Source: Tetraselmis striata (Eukaryota; Chlorophyta; Chlorodendrophyceae; Chlorodendrales; Chlorodendraceae). Taken from it: DNA of 64,000 bases. Shown here piece after piece: positions 1 to 10,347 of this stretch. The position numbers were made by a program, and so were the translations under genes. The notes under the pieces were generated by a model. It made no database searches. It saw only the letters and a program-made list of their open reading frames with translations, and had not been told where the DNA came from. Location: positions 1 to 64,000 of the forward strand of contig VCJN01002469.1 of assembly GCA_006384855.1 (NCBI GenBank), in the 5' to 3' direction. Every line of letters begins with the position of its first letter. The stretch's first letter is position 1.

Positions 1-2490
1 AGCCGCTCAAACCGCGCCAAGGGGGCGGCGCATATGGGCAAGCATCTTCTGCAGGAGTTTATCACGACACGACATGCCGCACCTCGTCCGGATGACCGCT
101 TGGTGCCGTTCCACGTTTTGGCGCCGTAAACCGTATTGCTCCGAAACCGATGCGCCAAACCGCCGCACGCGCGATACCGGAGCCGCTCAAACCGCGCCAA
201 GGGGACGCGCATATGGGCAAGCATCTTCTGCAAGAGTTTATCACGCGTCAATACTTCGCACCTTGTCCGGATGACCGCTTGGTGCCGTTCCACGTTTTGG
301 CGCCGTAAACCGTATTGCTCCGAGATCTTTGCACCAAACCGCCACACACGCTGTACCGGAGCCGATACAAATTAGGCCAAGGAGGAGTGCATTAAGACAA
401 GCATCATCTGCAAGAGTTTATCGCGCCATAACATGTCGCACCTTGTCCGGATGACCGCTTTGTGGCTTTCCACGGTGCGGCTTTGTAAACCGTATTGCGC
501 CGAAACCTATGCGCCAAACCGCCGCACGTGCTATACCGCAGCCATTGTCGACCACGCCAAGGGCGCGCGCATATGGGCAAGCACACGTTGGACGAGAAGA
601 CCATGCCGCAACATGCCGCACCTCGTCCGGATGGCCGCTTGGTACCGTTCCACAATAAGGCTCCTTAAACCTTATTGCTCCGAAATCTATGCGCAAAACC
701 GCCGCACGCATTGTACCGGAGCCGTTACAGACCGTGTCAAGGGGGCGCGCATATGGGCAAGCATATTCTGCAGGAGGTTATCACGCCGCAGCCTGTCGCA
801 CCTCGTCCGAATGACTGCTTGGTGCCTTTCCGCGGTGTGGCGCCGTAAACCGTTTTGCTCCGAAACCTATGCGTCGAACCGTTGCGTCGACGCCGCAACA
901 TGTCGCTCCTCGTACGGATGACCGGTTTGTGCCGCTCCACGGTGTGGCGCCATAAGCCGATTTGCGCTCCGGAACCTATGCGCCAAACCACCGCCGGGGC
1001 TATACCACAGATGTTGCAAACTGCGCCAAGGGCCGGCGCATATGGGCACATATATTGTATGACTTAAATATGCCGCAACATGTAGCATCTCGTCCGGATA
1101 ACCTCTTGGTGCCGTTCCACAATGTGGCAATGTCACCCGTATTGCTCCAAAATCTATGCATCAAACCGTCTCATGCGCTATATCAGAACCATTACAGACC
1201 GCGCCAAGGATGCGTGCATATGGGCAAGCATAATTGCGACTAGGAAACCACGCCGCAATATGTCGCACCTCGTCCGGATGGCCGCTTGGTGCCGTTTCCC
1301 GGTGTGGCGCCGTAAGCCATATTGCTCCAAAACCTATGCGCCAAACCGCCGCACGCCCTATACCGCAGTCATTATCGACCGCGCCAAGGGCGCGCGCATA
1401 TGGGAAAGCTTATATTGGACGATGCAACCACGCCGCAACATGCCGCATCTCGTCCGGTTGACCGCTTTTTGCCGTTCCACAATAATGCACCTTAAAACAT
1501 AATTGCTCCGAAACCGATGCGCCAAACCGCCGCACGCGCTATACCAGAGCCAGTTCAGACCACACCAAGGGTGCGTGCATATTGGCGAGCTTGTATTTGA
1601 CGAGGCAACCACGCCGCAACATGCCGCACCAGGTCCGGTTGACCGCTTGGTGCCGTTCCACAATAACGTGCCTTAAACACAATAGCTCCGAAACCGATGC
1701 GCCAAACCGCCGCACGCGCTATACCGGAGCCAGTACCCAAGGGGGCGCTCATCTGGGCAAGCATCTGTTGGACGAGGCAACCACGCCGCAACATGCCGCA
1801 CCTCGTCCGGTTGACCGCTTGGTGCCCTTCCGCAGCGTGGCGCCGTAAACCGTTTTGCGGCCACATGCGCCTATGTGCCGCATGTACGGCACGCCTTATA
1901 CCGAAGCCGTTACCAACCGCGCCAAGCCGGGCGCGCATGTGGGCAAGCACATACTGGACGAGGCAACCACGCTTTAACATGCCTCAGCTCATCCGGATGA
2001 TCGCTTGCTGGCGTTAAGCGGTGCGGCTTCGTTAACCGTGTTGCGCCGTCACCCATGTGCGGCATGCACGGCTTGCTCTATTATACCGAATCCATCACAA
2101 ACCGGGCCAAGGGGGCGCTCCTGTGGGCAAGCAACAATTGGACGAGTCAAACACGCTAAAGACATGCCGCACCTCGTCCGGATGAGCGCTTGCTGTCGTT
2201 CTACGGTGTGGCGCCGTAAACCGTATTGCTCCGTCTCCTACGTGCCAAACCGTCGCACGCGCTAGACAGGATTACTGGGGTCCTCATAAATCGGGATCGG
2301 GTTAAGGGGGCGTGTATATGGGCAAGCTTATATTGAACGAGGCAAACACGGGGCAACATGCCGCACCTCGTTCGGATGGCCGCTTTGTGCCGTTTCGCAG
2401 TGCGGCATCGTAAACTGTAATGTGCCCATCCTTCTATGCCACATGCTTTGCATGCGCTAAAGCAGAGCCATAACAGTAGATTTGAAGGGT
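1..2490. repeat. degenerate ~180-bp satellite array (about 13 units)
   Basis: The segment is a head-to-tail array. Each unit carries an anchor like catatgggcaagca (around 31, 210, 390, 570, 750, 1039, 1218, 1398, 1579, 1750, 1936, 2120 and 2316), followed by a ccgcacctcgtccggatgaccg block and a ccaaaccgccgcacgc block. Spacing is close to 180 bp except between 750 and 1039, where a partial extra unit sits. Units differ by many substitutions, so the array is old or evolving quickly. Its left edge is outside the window. The many overlapping ORFs here are repeat shadows without codon logic. A centromeric or subtelomeric role is possible but not shown. Confidence 0.9.
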
Positions 2491-2523
2491 GACGCCGCGA
2501 AGGGGGGTTACAAGCTCATTACC

Positions 2524-2559
2524 GCCCATCGGCAGTCGCCTGGTCGACTGCCGATGGGC
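2524..2559. repeat. perfect 15-bp hairpin
   Basis: Two 15-base arms (2524-2538 and 2545-2559, gcccatcggcagtcg and its reverse complement) surround a 6-base loop. It lies between the end of the satellite array and the left end of the CACTA-like element. No gene is close enough to call it a terminator. It may be a fold-back relic. Confidence 0.6.
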
Positions 2560-2671
2560 TGAGAGTGCGACGGAACCCGCGAGTGTCATCATGGCACTAC
2601 GCGCTCCGCATGTAGTTGATAAAGCACTTTTGAAATAATTAGTACTTCTCTGGCCTGGCCGCTAGCCCTTT

Positions 2672-2693
2672 CACTGTGAGATTCAGATGTGAC
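2672..2693 (+). repeat. left terminal inverted repeat of CACTA-like element
   Basis: 22 bp, starting CACTG and ending GTGAC; perfect reverse complement of 10323-10344. Preceded by TTT. Confidence 0.8.
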
Positions 2694-3283
2694 GTAAATG
2701 TGCCCTACTGGTGACGAACGACGACATACGGGGACGATACGGGACGGACGAGGGACGTGGATTTCATACCCAGTAGCGACGACTATCGCGCGCGACCTGT
2801 AAAGTACTATATGAATTTCTCGTTTCCATAATTTCATCAAATTGATATGCGCACGCGGGCTCGCGTGTCGCCCGCCGACGCGGAGCACCCGGGCTAAGTA
2901 CAGGCGGATGTACGCACTCATTGCACATCGCCGCACATCGCTGACCGCACATCGCTGACCGCTGACCCCGCGGTGTGCCGCGATGTGCGGCACGACGGGC
3001 GGAGGTGTGGGCGGATGTAGGTGGTACGGTAGGTGGTAGGCGGTAGGTGGTGTTCGTAGGTGCGCGTTTTAATGCAGCCGCCCTAACTGCTGATGATTGT
3101 GTAACGCCCCAGCACGCGCATGAAGTACGGGGTCGCCTCACGGTCACCGCCGCTCACCGTTGAATCAAGCGCGGACAGCCGCGCACTCGCATCTGTGTTG
3201 CCTGCCGGTGGTGGGTTACATCCACCCCAACTCTCAACCCCCCCCCCCCCCCCCCCCCCCGCCCCCCGCGCGCGGCAGCAGGC

Positions 3284-3882
3284 ATGCCGGCAAAGGGATG
3301 GATAGCGAGTGTGTCGAAGGATGGCGTGTACACATGCAAGCACTGCCACGGCATCGTGACGGGTAGTAGTGAAAGGACGGCGCGAGAGCGGCACTTCCGG
3401 AAATACCCGAACTGTAGCCACTCGTTGAAGCGTGCGGCTAAGTTGCGCCGCAAGGCCGCCTTATCACAAGCAGCAGCAGCAGGGGCGGCAGCAGCAGCAG
3501 CAGCAACAGCAGCAACAAGCGCGGCAGCAGGAGTAGCTGCAGCCGTCGGAAACGGCCCGCCGGCGCCGGTCTCGGACGACGGCGGCTCGAAGGTGGACGA
3601 TGTGATGGGCGTGGGGGAGGACCCCGTTGGCGAAGACGGTATGGACATCGACGCGCCTGCGTGGCCGCCGGCGGGCGTCGAACCCGCGATGAGGGCGTGA
3701 TATGGAAAGGCGATCCCGGCGACTTCTACATGAAGGTCATCGCCAAGAAGTTCCGGGGAGTATGGCACTACGGCGTGATAACCGGCGTCGTTACCGAGTG
3801 GGTGTTGGAGGACTACGGCGGGGCGACCCAGTGGCGCGCTGTTTTCGAGGACGGTGACATTGTGGACCTTCTGCGTTCAGAG
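3284..3882 (+). pseudogene. BED-like zinc finger plus Tudor-like domain, transposon-encoded, one frame break
   Basis: The ATG at 3284 opens a 138-codon frame. Near residues 18-45 it has a Cys-x2-Cys ... His-x5-Cys arrangement (CKHCHG, then ERHFRKYPNC) like BED-type DNA-binding fingers of transposases, followed by a basic stretch and a long Ala-rich linker encoded by a GCA-rich repeat. Acidic Asp-rich residues follow. Around 3660-3710 the plausible coding frame shifts by one: the next frame reads KKFRGVWHYGVITG ... WRAVFEDGDIVDL, the pattern of plant PTM/Tudor-like modules. It ends at a good donor, GAG|GTGAGT (3882/3883). A 23-base poly-C run lies 23 bp upstream of the ATG. The job would be DNA or chromatin binding by the element's protein. 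The frame break could also be a missed small intron. Confidence 0.5.
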
Positions 3883-3967
3883 GTGAGTGGGCCCGGCCTG
3901 CGTGCTGGTGGCACCACTCAACTGCGGTTGTATGGAATCACACGCACCCGCCCGGTCGGCGTGGCAG

Positions 3968-5125
3968 GTTGTGGAGGCTATGGCGGCTGCCCAGGAGCAC
4001 CCCCCTGTGGATGCGGACGGGGAGGCTCGCTTGGTAACCGTCCATCAAGGCGATGACTTGTCCAGTGAATCACGCACCTTGCCCGGCGTGCGTTCAACAC
4101 AACCCGGCTGGCGGAGGCCAAGCAGAACACTGGCTGCCATGGCGTGTGCCATGTGCATGTGGTCCTGGGCTATGTCAGCATGATCAACCTCTTCCCCCTC
4201 GCGCCGTTCCACCTGTTTTTTTTTGGCTTGGGAAGGGACTTCTGGAGGAAATTTGTCACCGTGCAGGGCCACATTGGATTCCGAGCTATGAAGCAGGAAG
4301 ACCGGCGCCAGGCTTTAGTCCCGATACCCAGCAACTTTGAACGCGGGTTGCGCCCTTCGTTTGCAGTGTCCAAGAATCGAAAGGTAACCCCCCCCCCCCC
4401 CCCCCCCCGGGCGTGGGCGTGGGCGTGGGCGTGGGCGTGACGGCATTCCCCTCCATGACTGCAGGGTCAGGCAAGGTGACGGTGCAGTCCGGCTGGGTCA
4501 TGGAGGACTGCTTGCACCACATGGAAACGTTTTCCATTCTTAACGCCGGTCCGCTGCTCGAGGAGGCCCGGGTGAAGGCGATCATGACCGAGAAGGAGCT
4601 TCGCGTCCCTAGGCGGTGCTTGGGCACATGTACAAGCGCATGCAAGGAGCTGCGTGGTTCGTCACGCGGTGGGGGTTGCAGAATGTGGTGACGGAGGAGG
4701 ACGGCCCCGAGCGCAAGGCGCAGGTGGACGCGCTCACTAGGGAGGGGAGGACTCGATACCCCGCGCGGCGCCAAGGCGCGGCGGCCGGGGCAGCGCGGCG
4801 CCAAGGCGCGGCGGCCGGGGCAGCGCGGCGCCAAGGCGCGGCGGCCGGGGCAGCGCGGCGCCAAGGCGCGGCGGCCGGGGCAGCGCGGCGCCAAGACAGC
4901 GCATACAGCGGAATCGGCGGAAAGGGATGCATTACAAGCTGTGGACGGCAGCCGCTGAAAACTATGCGGTCATGCCGCAACAACCCCAGCACTGGCTTCT
5001 GGATACCTCTGATCTGGCTGACGGCGGCGGGCTGCGGGATGCAGGGCCGCATGACTGAGGTGGCGGTGCTGGTGAGCCCGCAGAGTCTGCATGCGGCGGA
5101 GGCGGCGCAGCCGCATAGGCACTAG
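3968..5125 (+). pseudogene. transposase-like core of the CACTA-like element, fragmented
   Basis: After a putative intron (3883-3967) coding-like sequence continues in changing frames. One stretch (about 4075-4383) reads HLARRAFNTTRLAEAK and PFHLFFFGLGRDFWRKFV, then MKQEDRR. A donor AAG|GTAACC at 4383/4384 is followed at once by a 21-base C run; the next in-phase exon may start at 4476 and reads SGWVMEDCLHHMETF. Another frame from about 4616 reads GHMYKRMQGAAWFVTRW and runs into a 30-bp GC-rich tandem repeat. A phrase like HLFFFGLGRDFW resembles the 'H-LF-LG--+DF-' region of TNP2-type CACTA transposases, but I cannot confirm catalytic residues. At least two frame changes are not explained by introns, so I treat it as broken. 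Confidence 0.45.
4763..4895 (+). repeat. 30-bp tandem repeat, about 4.4 copies
   Basis: The unit gcgcggcgccaaggcgcggc... repeats with period 30 at 4763, 4793, 4823 and 4853, with a partial unit from 4883. Copies are identical. The period is a multiple of three, so the plus frame reads a repeated ARRQGAAAGA decapeptide. A (GGGCGT)n-like run also occurs at 4409-4439. Confidence 0.9.
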
Positions 5126-5493
5126 ACAATGCTCTGAAGCGAGCCCCACATGTCTGCCCAGCGCCTGCCCCAATGTAACGCACCAGCTTGGCAGCAATTG
5201 GCAGCTCTTTTGCCCCCCCCCCCTCCACCCCACAGACACACTACCAATACCAGTTTCTCATCCCGGCGGGCAGTTGATGCGTATACCCAGGCTTGTGCGT
5301 ACGCGGTGCGGGGGGGGGGGGGGGGGGGAATCACTATAGCTAAGCTAGTGATGTGAGATATGAGTGCAGCAACAGATATTGTGCAAGACATAATACGATG
5401 GCATGCAAGCGGGTCCCCGCTCTTCCACAATCATTGGCCCTGCTCCCTCTTGCCCCGCCCCCGGTGCCCTTTAGCTGCTCTCAGCATCCCGAG

Positions 5494-5803
5494 TGGGATG
5501 GGCGGGGCAGCGGTTGCTACCGAGTGAGGCGTAGCATCGTTTGCAGTGGCAACGCAGCCTTTCCGGTGTGACGCCGCCTGGATGTAACCCAGCAGTACGC
5601 GCAAAGTGCAAGTGCAAGCTGCTGATGGCGGGGATCCCGCGCGGGGGGGGGGGGGGGGGGGGGGGCAGCGGCTGTGGGATAGGCGCGGCAGCGGTTGCTA
5701 CAGAGTGAGGCGTCGCATTGTTTGCAGTAGCAACGCAGCCTTTCCGGTTGCATAGTGTGACGCAGCCTGGATGTAACCCAGCAGTACGCGCAAAGTGCAA
5801 GTG
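5494..5803 (+). repeat. direct duplication of ~120 bp flanking a G23 run
   Basis: 5494-5614 and 5674-5803 share cggttgctac-c/a-gagtgaggcgt, the caacgcagcctttccgg block and gatgtaacccagcagtacg. The intervening 60 bp contains 23 consecutive G (5643-5665). No coding signal is convincing here. Confidence 0.75.
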
Positions 5804-5845
5804 TTACACGTCCGTGTGCCCCACCCAATGACATTGCGCCCGACC

Positions 5846-6742
5846 TCACTGACGGCATGTCTCGCTCTCCTTCAGCTCCTGGGCCGTCCGCCGCCTCACC
5901 CTGCGCACCCTACCAGCCGCGCGTGCCTTCTCGGAAGCCTCACACACGGCGGCGCGAGTCGCGTCGTGGAACGCGTCCCTGACATGGCGGAACTCCGCCC
6001 TCTTCGTGGCCGTGGTCGGGCAGGGGACTGCCCGCTGATGGGTCGCCATGTATGGGTACTTGGGGCCGCACAAAGCCGGGGTGCCGTCGCAGCAACACTC
6101 CCAGTCCGTCCGTTGGCCGCAGTCCACGCATGACGGGCGTCCGGCCAGGACACGCACATGATAGTGCATGTGGCCGCCTCCCGCCACTGCTCGTAGTGCT
6201 CCGGTCAACATGGCGACGAGCAAGTCGGCATGTCCCGCAGGTGGCTGCCGGGCGGGTGGCGCGAGCGCAGCCTCGCTCGCCTCGACAACCCCCTCAGCCC
6301 GATCAGTCGCCTCGACCACGGCCTCCTCCGCCTCCTGACGCGGCGCACCAGGCGCATCATCGTCGCCTGGCAGGGCGTTCCCCCCCCGCAACGGCGCCGT
6401 CGGCGGTGGCCGACGCCGTCGTGGCGGGGTGTTGTGAGGAGGTGGCCCTAGACATAGGTGGGGCCGGCACCGCCATGTGTTGCTCCACATGCGGTGCGGT
6501 TCCTGACGCGACAGCTCCGTCGCACCAGTACCGGCGCCGGCACCCCACGCACGCCTGCTGGGCTTACCACCAACCGGCATGTTTCCTTTGGGAGGCGGTT
6601 CATCCGCGTCGGAGGTGAGCGGCGGTGCCTGTGTGGGTGTGGATACTGCCCGGCCATTAGGGCTCCCGCCGCCTGTCGCTCCGCCGACCCACGCCGCGGC
6701 GTGTGCTGCGCCCCGCATAGTCGCCTCGAATATAATATACAT
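5846..6742 (-). CDS. Cys-rich ORF inside the CACTA-like element (298 aa, possible terminal exon)
   Basis: The ATG at 6742 opens a 298-codon frame on the minus strand ending at 5846. The N-terminal half is low-complexity (Pro/Gly/Ala/Arg) and not informative. Residues ~195-235 carry a dense Cys cluster, CVDCGQRTDWECCCDG then ALCGPK ... AVPCP, with His residues around it; this spacing resembles zinc-binding tails of some transposases (for example piggyBac-type Cys-rich domains), though I do not claim that family. A basic Arg-rich C-terminus follows. It lies opposite in strand to the transposase-type frames, as accessory genes in large DNA transposons often do. The N-terminal part may not be translated, and upstream exons are possible. 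Confidence 0.45.
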   Translation of the reverse strand: MYIIFEATMRGAAHAAAWVGGATGGGSPNGRAVSTPTQAPPLTSDADEPPPKGNMPVGGKPSRRAWGAGAGTGATELSRQEPHRMWSNTWRCRPHLCLGPPPHNTPPRRRRPPPTAPLRGGNALPGDDDAPGAPRQEAEEAVVEATDRAEGVVEASEAALAPPARQPPAGHADLLVAMLTGALRAVAGGGHMHYHVRVLAGRPSCVDCGQRTDWECCCDGTPALCGPKYPYMATHQRAVPCPTTATKRAEFRHVRDAFHDATRAAVCEASEKARAAGRVRRVRRRTAQELKESETCRQ

Positions 6743-7474
6743 GACGCGGGGACGGGGGGGGATTCGTGCGTTTCGTATGTCGGCGGAAAGGCGTGCGAAG
6801 CTGCGGCTGGCGAAGGTGGTGGAAGTAAGCGTGGCGGCGTCGGCGGCGTATTACCGTGCGTGCATGCGTGCGCAACCCCGCGGCAGCAAGCGCCGGACTC
6901 GGCGTGTGCCAGCGGCAGAGCTGCGAAGCCATGGACACGGTACGGGATGCCAAGTCTGGCTAAGCAACTGCCGAGGCTGGCGGCTTAACCCCCATGTCCG
7001 GCGGTTGAGGGACGGAAAGTGCGTAGAAGTTGATCGGGAAAGCGGGCATATAAGCCTGGCTGTGCTAGGTTCCTATTAAGTAATGGCGGTTTGTGCTAAG
7101 TAATTCTTAGGGGTAGACCATGCAGCGCAGGTAGGGGGCGGTATAAATGAGGCCGGGCACATATACTGCTCCACGAAACGACACTGTCGCACGTGTAGTT
7201 GAATAGACGCCCCCCCCCCCCCCCCCCCGCCGGGTCGGCCCGCCGACCCGCCACGGCATGTAATATTTGTCATGCATCGCCGGGGTATGTGTGAGTGGAT
7301 GCCCCGCCGCCACATCCCCCCCCCCCATCCCCCCCCCCCCCCCCCCCCCCATTTACACTTGTGCACTCATAAAGTTTGGGCTGGTTTCGGAGCAATACAT
7401 GTACGTATGTATATACATACAATGGAACGTAGGACCTGCGCGGAAAGAGGGGGGGCTGGCGGAATGCGTTGGGG

Positions 7475-8600
7475 GTGCGTAGAGTAGCGTGTTGGTGAGA
7501 TTCGGGGTGCATCGGACGCCGGATGCCCATCCACCCAGCGTAAAAGACGCCTACGTAATATTCACACTATATATATTCACACGCAAATATGTGAAAACCG
7601 GACATTCCGTGCCGGATGGGTGGGAATACGGCGTCCGATGCAGCCAAAACCCCAGCAACACGCTATTCTGTGCACCGCCAATGCACTCCGCCAGCACCGC
7701 CTCATTCTCTGTCGATTTCGAAAACGCCTTCACATTACCCACCGCTAATTGCAATTGCCACCGTGTAATGTTGTCACGATGTGCGCACACAACAACACTT
7801 ACTACCGGTTCCGACGCGGATGGAGGCGAGGCTTGCGGAGTGCGTTGGGGGTGCGTAGAGTAGCGTGCTGCAAATAATTGGGGTGCATCGGACGCCGGAT
7901 GCCCACCCACCCGGCGTAAAAGACGCGTAATATTCACACTTTATTAACACACAAATGTGTGAAAACCGGACATTCCGTGCCGGATGGGTGGGAATACGGC
8001 GTCCGATGCAGCCAAAACCCCAGCAACACGCTATTCTGTGCACCGCCAATGCACTCCGCCAGCACCGCCACATTCTCTGTCGATTTCGAAAACGCCTTCA
8101 CATTGTCCACCGCTAATTGCAATTGCCACCGTGTAATGTTGTCACGATGTGCGCACACAACAACACTTACTACCGGTTCCGACGCGGATGGAGGCGAGGC
8201 TTGCGGAGTGCGTTGGGGGTGCGTAGAGTAGCGTGCTGCAAATAATTGGGGTGCATCGGACGCCGGATGCCCATCCACCCGGCGTAAAAGACGCGTAATA
8301 TTCACACTGCTTTATTAACACACAAATGTGTGAAAACGGGACATTCCGTGCCGGATGGGTGGGAATACGGCGTCCGATGCAGCCAAAACCCCAGCAACAC
8401 GCTATTCTGTGCACCGCCAATGCACTCCGCCAGCACCGCCTCATTCTCTGTCGATTTCGAAAACGCCTTCACATTATCCACCGCTAATAATTGCAATTGC
8501 CACCGTGTAATGTTGTCACGATGTGCGCACACAACAACACTTACTACCGGTTCCGACGCGGATGGAGGCGAGGCTTGCGGAGTGCACTTGCGGTGCACAG
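7475..8600. repeat. three tandem copies of a ~371-bp unit with internal inverted repeat
   Basis: Copies begin at gtgcgtagagtagcgtg near 7475, 7851 and 8219 and end near 8593 (periods 376, 368 and 374). They are almost identical, differing by a few substitutions and small indels such as an extra aat in copy 3. Inside each unit the first ~100 bp (gcatcggacgccggatgccc...) is inverted about 60-100 bp later (...acggcgtccgatgcagcc), so each unit can fold back. Each copy has a ~90-130-codon ORF on each strand; these are unlikely to be genes because they follow the repeat. A (accgccgcac)4 run sits just downstream at 8707-8746. Confidence 0.85.
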
Positions 8601-9038
8601 ACTAGCGGGAGACTAGACCCATTGTCGCTTATTTACAAGCACGGGCGGTGCTGCCAGACTTGATCGTCTACGGCCGATATAATATTCACACTATATTAAC
8701 ATCGGTGCACACCGCCGCACACCGCCGCACACCGCCGCACACCGCCGCACAACGCTGCGCGCGCACATTCGTCGCACACATTATCCCGGATTCACTCGCC
8801 GTATCCATTACGCCGTGCTACTTCAACAATAAACATTGCGAAATTACACCGACACAATGCCGCACCGACTAGCTCTTGACAATACGTGCATATAAATAGT
8901 AGTGGCGCGCTGCTCCTCGCCTCCGATGTGTCGTTGACTGCTGCGGAAGGCGGTCGTCGACTGGGTGTTAGTTTCTCCACCTCGGCCGCCCCCCCCCCCC
9001 CCCCCCCCCCCCCCTTCCCCTTCACCGCTCACAGCGCC

Positions 9039-9627
9039 ATGGCCGACCTCGCCCCCCCGGGCAAAAGTGGGCGGCTAGCCTTGTTGTCTCGCGTGTCCGC
9101 GCCGCCGGCATCGAGGAGGACGAGAAAGACATGAGGAAACCCGTGACAAGGTGGGCGCGCAACAAAACACTCCATCCTCCGCATTAGCACGCACCCACTC
9201 GTGGCTAACTTGTGCCGCGCGCAGGTTCGTCCGGGAGCGCCGTAAGGCCCACCTCAACGCCAAGGCTTCCACAGTGCCAGCGGCGCAACTCGTGGTGGCC
9301 GAGGAGGCCGCATCCTCAGCCGCTTAAAGGCGAAACGATTGTGGCTTGTTGTGGGTGTCTGGGCACAGGGGGCGTCCCGACGCCAAGGTAAGGAAGCTCA
9401 TGGCGGCGTCGTCGACGGCACAGCCTCCCGGGGTGGTGAAGACACTGACGGATGACAAGAAGCGGAAGAGGCCAGTGAAGAAACGCCGAGGTAAGAAACT
9501 GACGGTCGCGGAGTCGGAGGCGGAGTCGGAGGCGGAGGCGGAGGCGGAGGCGGAGGCGGAGGCGGAGGCAGCGAGATCGTCGAAGCGGAGGGTCCCCCGG
9601 GCACGCAAGAACAAGAACAAGCAGTAG
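9039..9627 (+). CDS. small basic/acidic protein gene candidate, at least one intron
   Basis: A 26-base C run (8989-9014) and TTCACCGCTCACAG precede the ATG at 9039. One open frame reads GIEEDEKDMRKPVTR and hits a donor at 9151 (AAG|GTGGGC); a 74-bp intron ends in GCGCAG at 9224 and the next exon joins in phase, reading FVRERRKAHLNAK to a stop near 9327. A second frame from the ATG at 9400 encodes KKRKRPVKKRRGKK, a (GAGGCG)n-encoded Glu-Ala run (9518-9570) and a Lys/Arg tail ending at 9627. Basic clusters suggest nuclear or nucleic-acid binding. Which exons belong together is not certain, and the family is not recognised. Confidence 0.35.
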
Positions 9628-9659
9628 CCCCCGCCCCCTTTACCCCCCCCCCCCCGCCC

Positions 9660-10322
9660 CAGGCGGGAGCGGCTGGCGGCGAGGGGGGGCGGGGGGGGGC
9701 GGGGCGGGCGTGGTCCCCCCGCCCCCGCACCCCCCGGGCCACATCCCCCGATGGCAGCTGTCGCGAATATTGTAATTCAATCATTCTTCGGCAAACCGCT
9801 GCCTGCCCCCGCCCTCCCCCTCGCGAATATTTATCTAACGTGAGCACTCTTTGGCAAAACATGGCAGCCAAACCTCCCATCTGATGACCTTTGATCGGAC
9901 GGCTGGCATGCCCGTTCAGCAGTACTAGCTATAATGTACACAAATTCCCCAGTGTTACCAAATACGTACGGCTGCGATTTGCGCTCCCATGTACTGATAG
10001 TCGTAGTTATCCACAGGACGACTAGGGTTCGTACTAGATATAATTACATGAGCCGGTACCGGATTACTAGATACCCGGTACCGGCGTAATAAATATATCG
10101 CGTACTACCCGGTACTACACGGACAACCTTGTACCTTGTACGTCAGTGCCATGTACGCTTCACCGGGCTGGTACGACTACCAGAATGATGACAAAAAGGA
10201 TTTATCGCCCGCCGGCAATAACGCCGGATGTACTCGCACGTAACTGGATGGACGTGCCGCCACCAGCAGCAGCCTTCACGGATAAATAATAGTCGCTAGT
10301 AGTAGTGCTTCGTCACCTGTAT
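9660..10322. other. no gene seen; GC-rich then mixed sequence
   Basis: After a C13 run (9643-9655) and a G-rich patch (9680-9715) the sequence loses coding character. It contains several GGTACC/TACCGG palindromic words (10055-10085) and ends at the right terminal repeat of the CACTA-like element. I see no RNA gene. Confidence 0.5.
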
Positions 10323-10344
10323 GTCACATCTGAATCTCACAGTG
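10323..10344 (-). repeat. right terminal inverted repeat of CACTA-like element
   Basis: 22 bp ending CAGTG; perfect reverse complement of 2672-2693. Followed by TTT, matching the left target-site copy. Confidence 0.8.
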
Positions 10345-10347
10345 TTT

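Larger units (their letters stand above)
3238..9655 (+). repeat. cluster of poly-C/poly-G runs within the CACTA-like element
   Basis: C23 at 3238-3260, C21 at 4388-4408, C11 at 5213-5223, G19 at 5310-5328, G23 at 5643-5665, C19 at 7210-7228, C11 and C22 at 7316-7326 and 7329-7350, C26 at 8989-9014 and C13 at 9643-9655. Outside this element: G18 11036, G22 16218, G15 39274, C21 42358, G13 44086, G27 51393, G22 51801. Confidence 0.95.
2672..10344 (+). mobile_element. CACTA-like (EnSpm-type) DNA transposon, 7.67 kb
   Basis: The ends are a perfect 22-bp inverted repeat: it begins CACTGTGAGATTCAGATGTG at 2672 and its complement ends in CAGTG at 10344. Both ends are flanked by TTT (2669-2671 and 10345-10347). 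CACTA/CACTG termini with a 3-bp target duplication are the hallmark of the EnSpm/CACTA superfamily. Just inside both ends a GGTGACGAA-like motif is also inverted. Internally there are transposase-type reading frames on the plus strand (3284-5125), a Cys-rich ORF on the minus strand (5846-6742), a tandem repeat (7475-8600) and a small plus-strand gene candidate (9039-9627). Frame breaks in the transposase suggest this copy is not autonomous. The superfamily call rests on termini and TSD, with weak support from protein motifs. Confidence 0.75.

Noticed and set aside
1..2265. Twenty or so ORFs in the 180-bp array; also the idea of a CRISPR array.
   Set aside because: The units are contiguous and degenerate, without repeat-spacer structure, and this is eukaryotic DNA.
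3154..3768. 204-codon minus-strand ORF opposite the zinc-finger ORF.
   Set aside because: Ala/Pro/Gly-rich antisense of the GCA repeat and poly-C run; no domain.
7489..8605. ORFs of 90-128 codons on both strands of the 371-bp repeat units.
   Set aside because: They recur only because the unit recurs, differ at the unit edges and have no domain.
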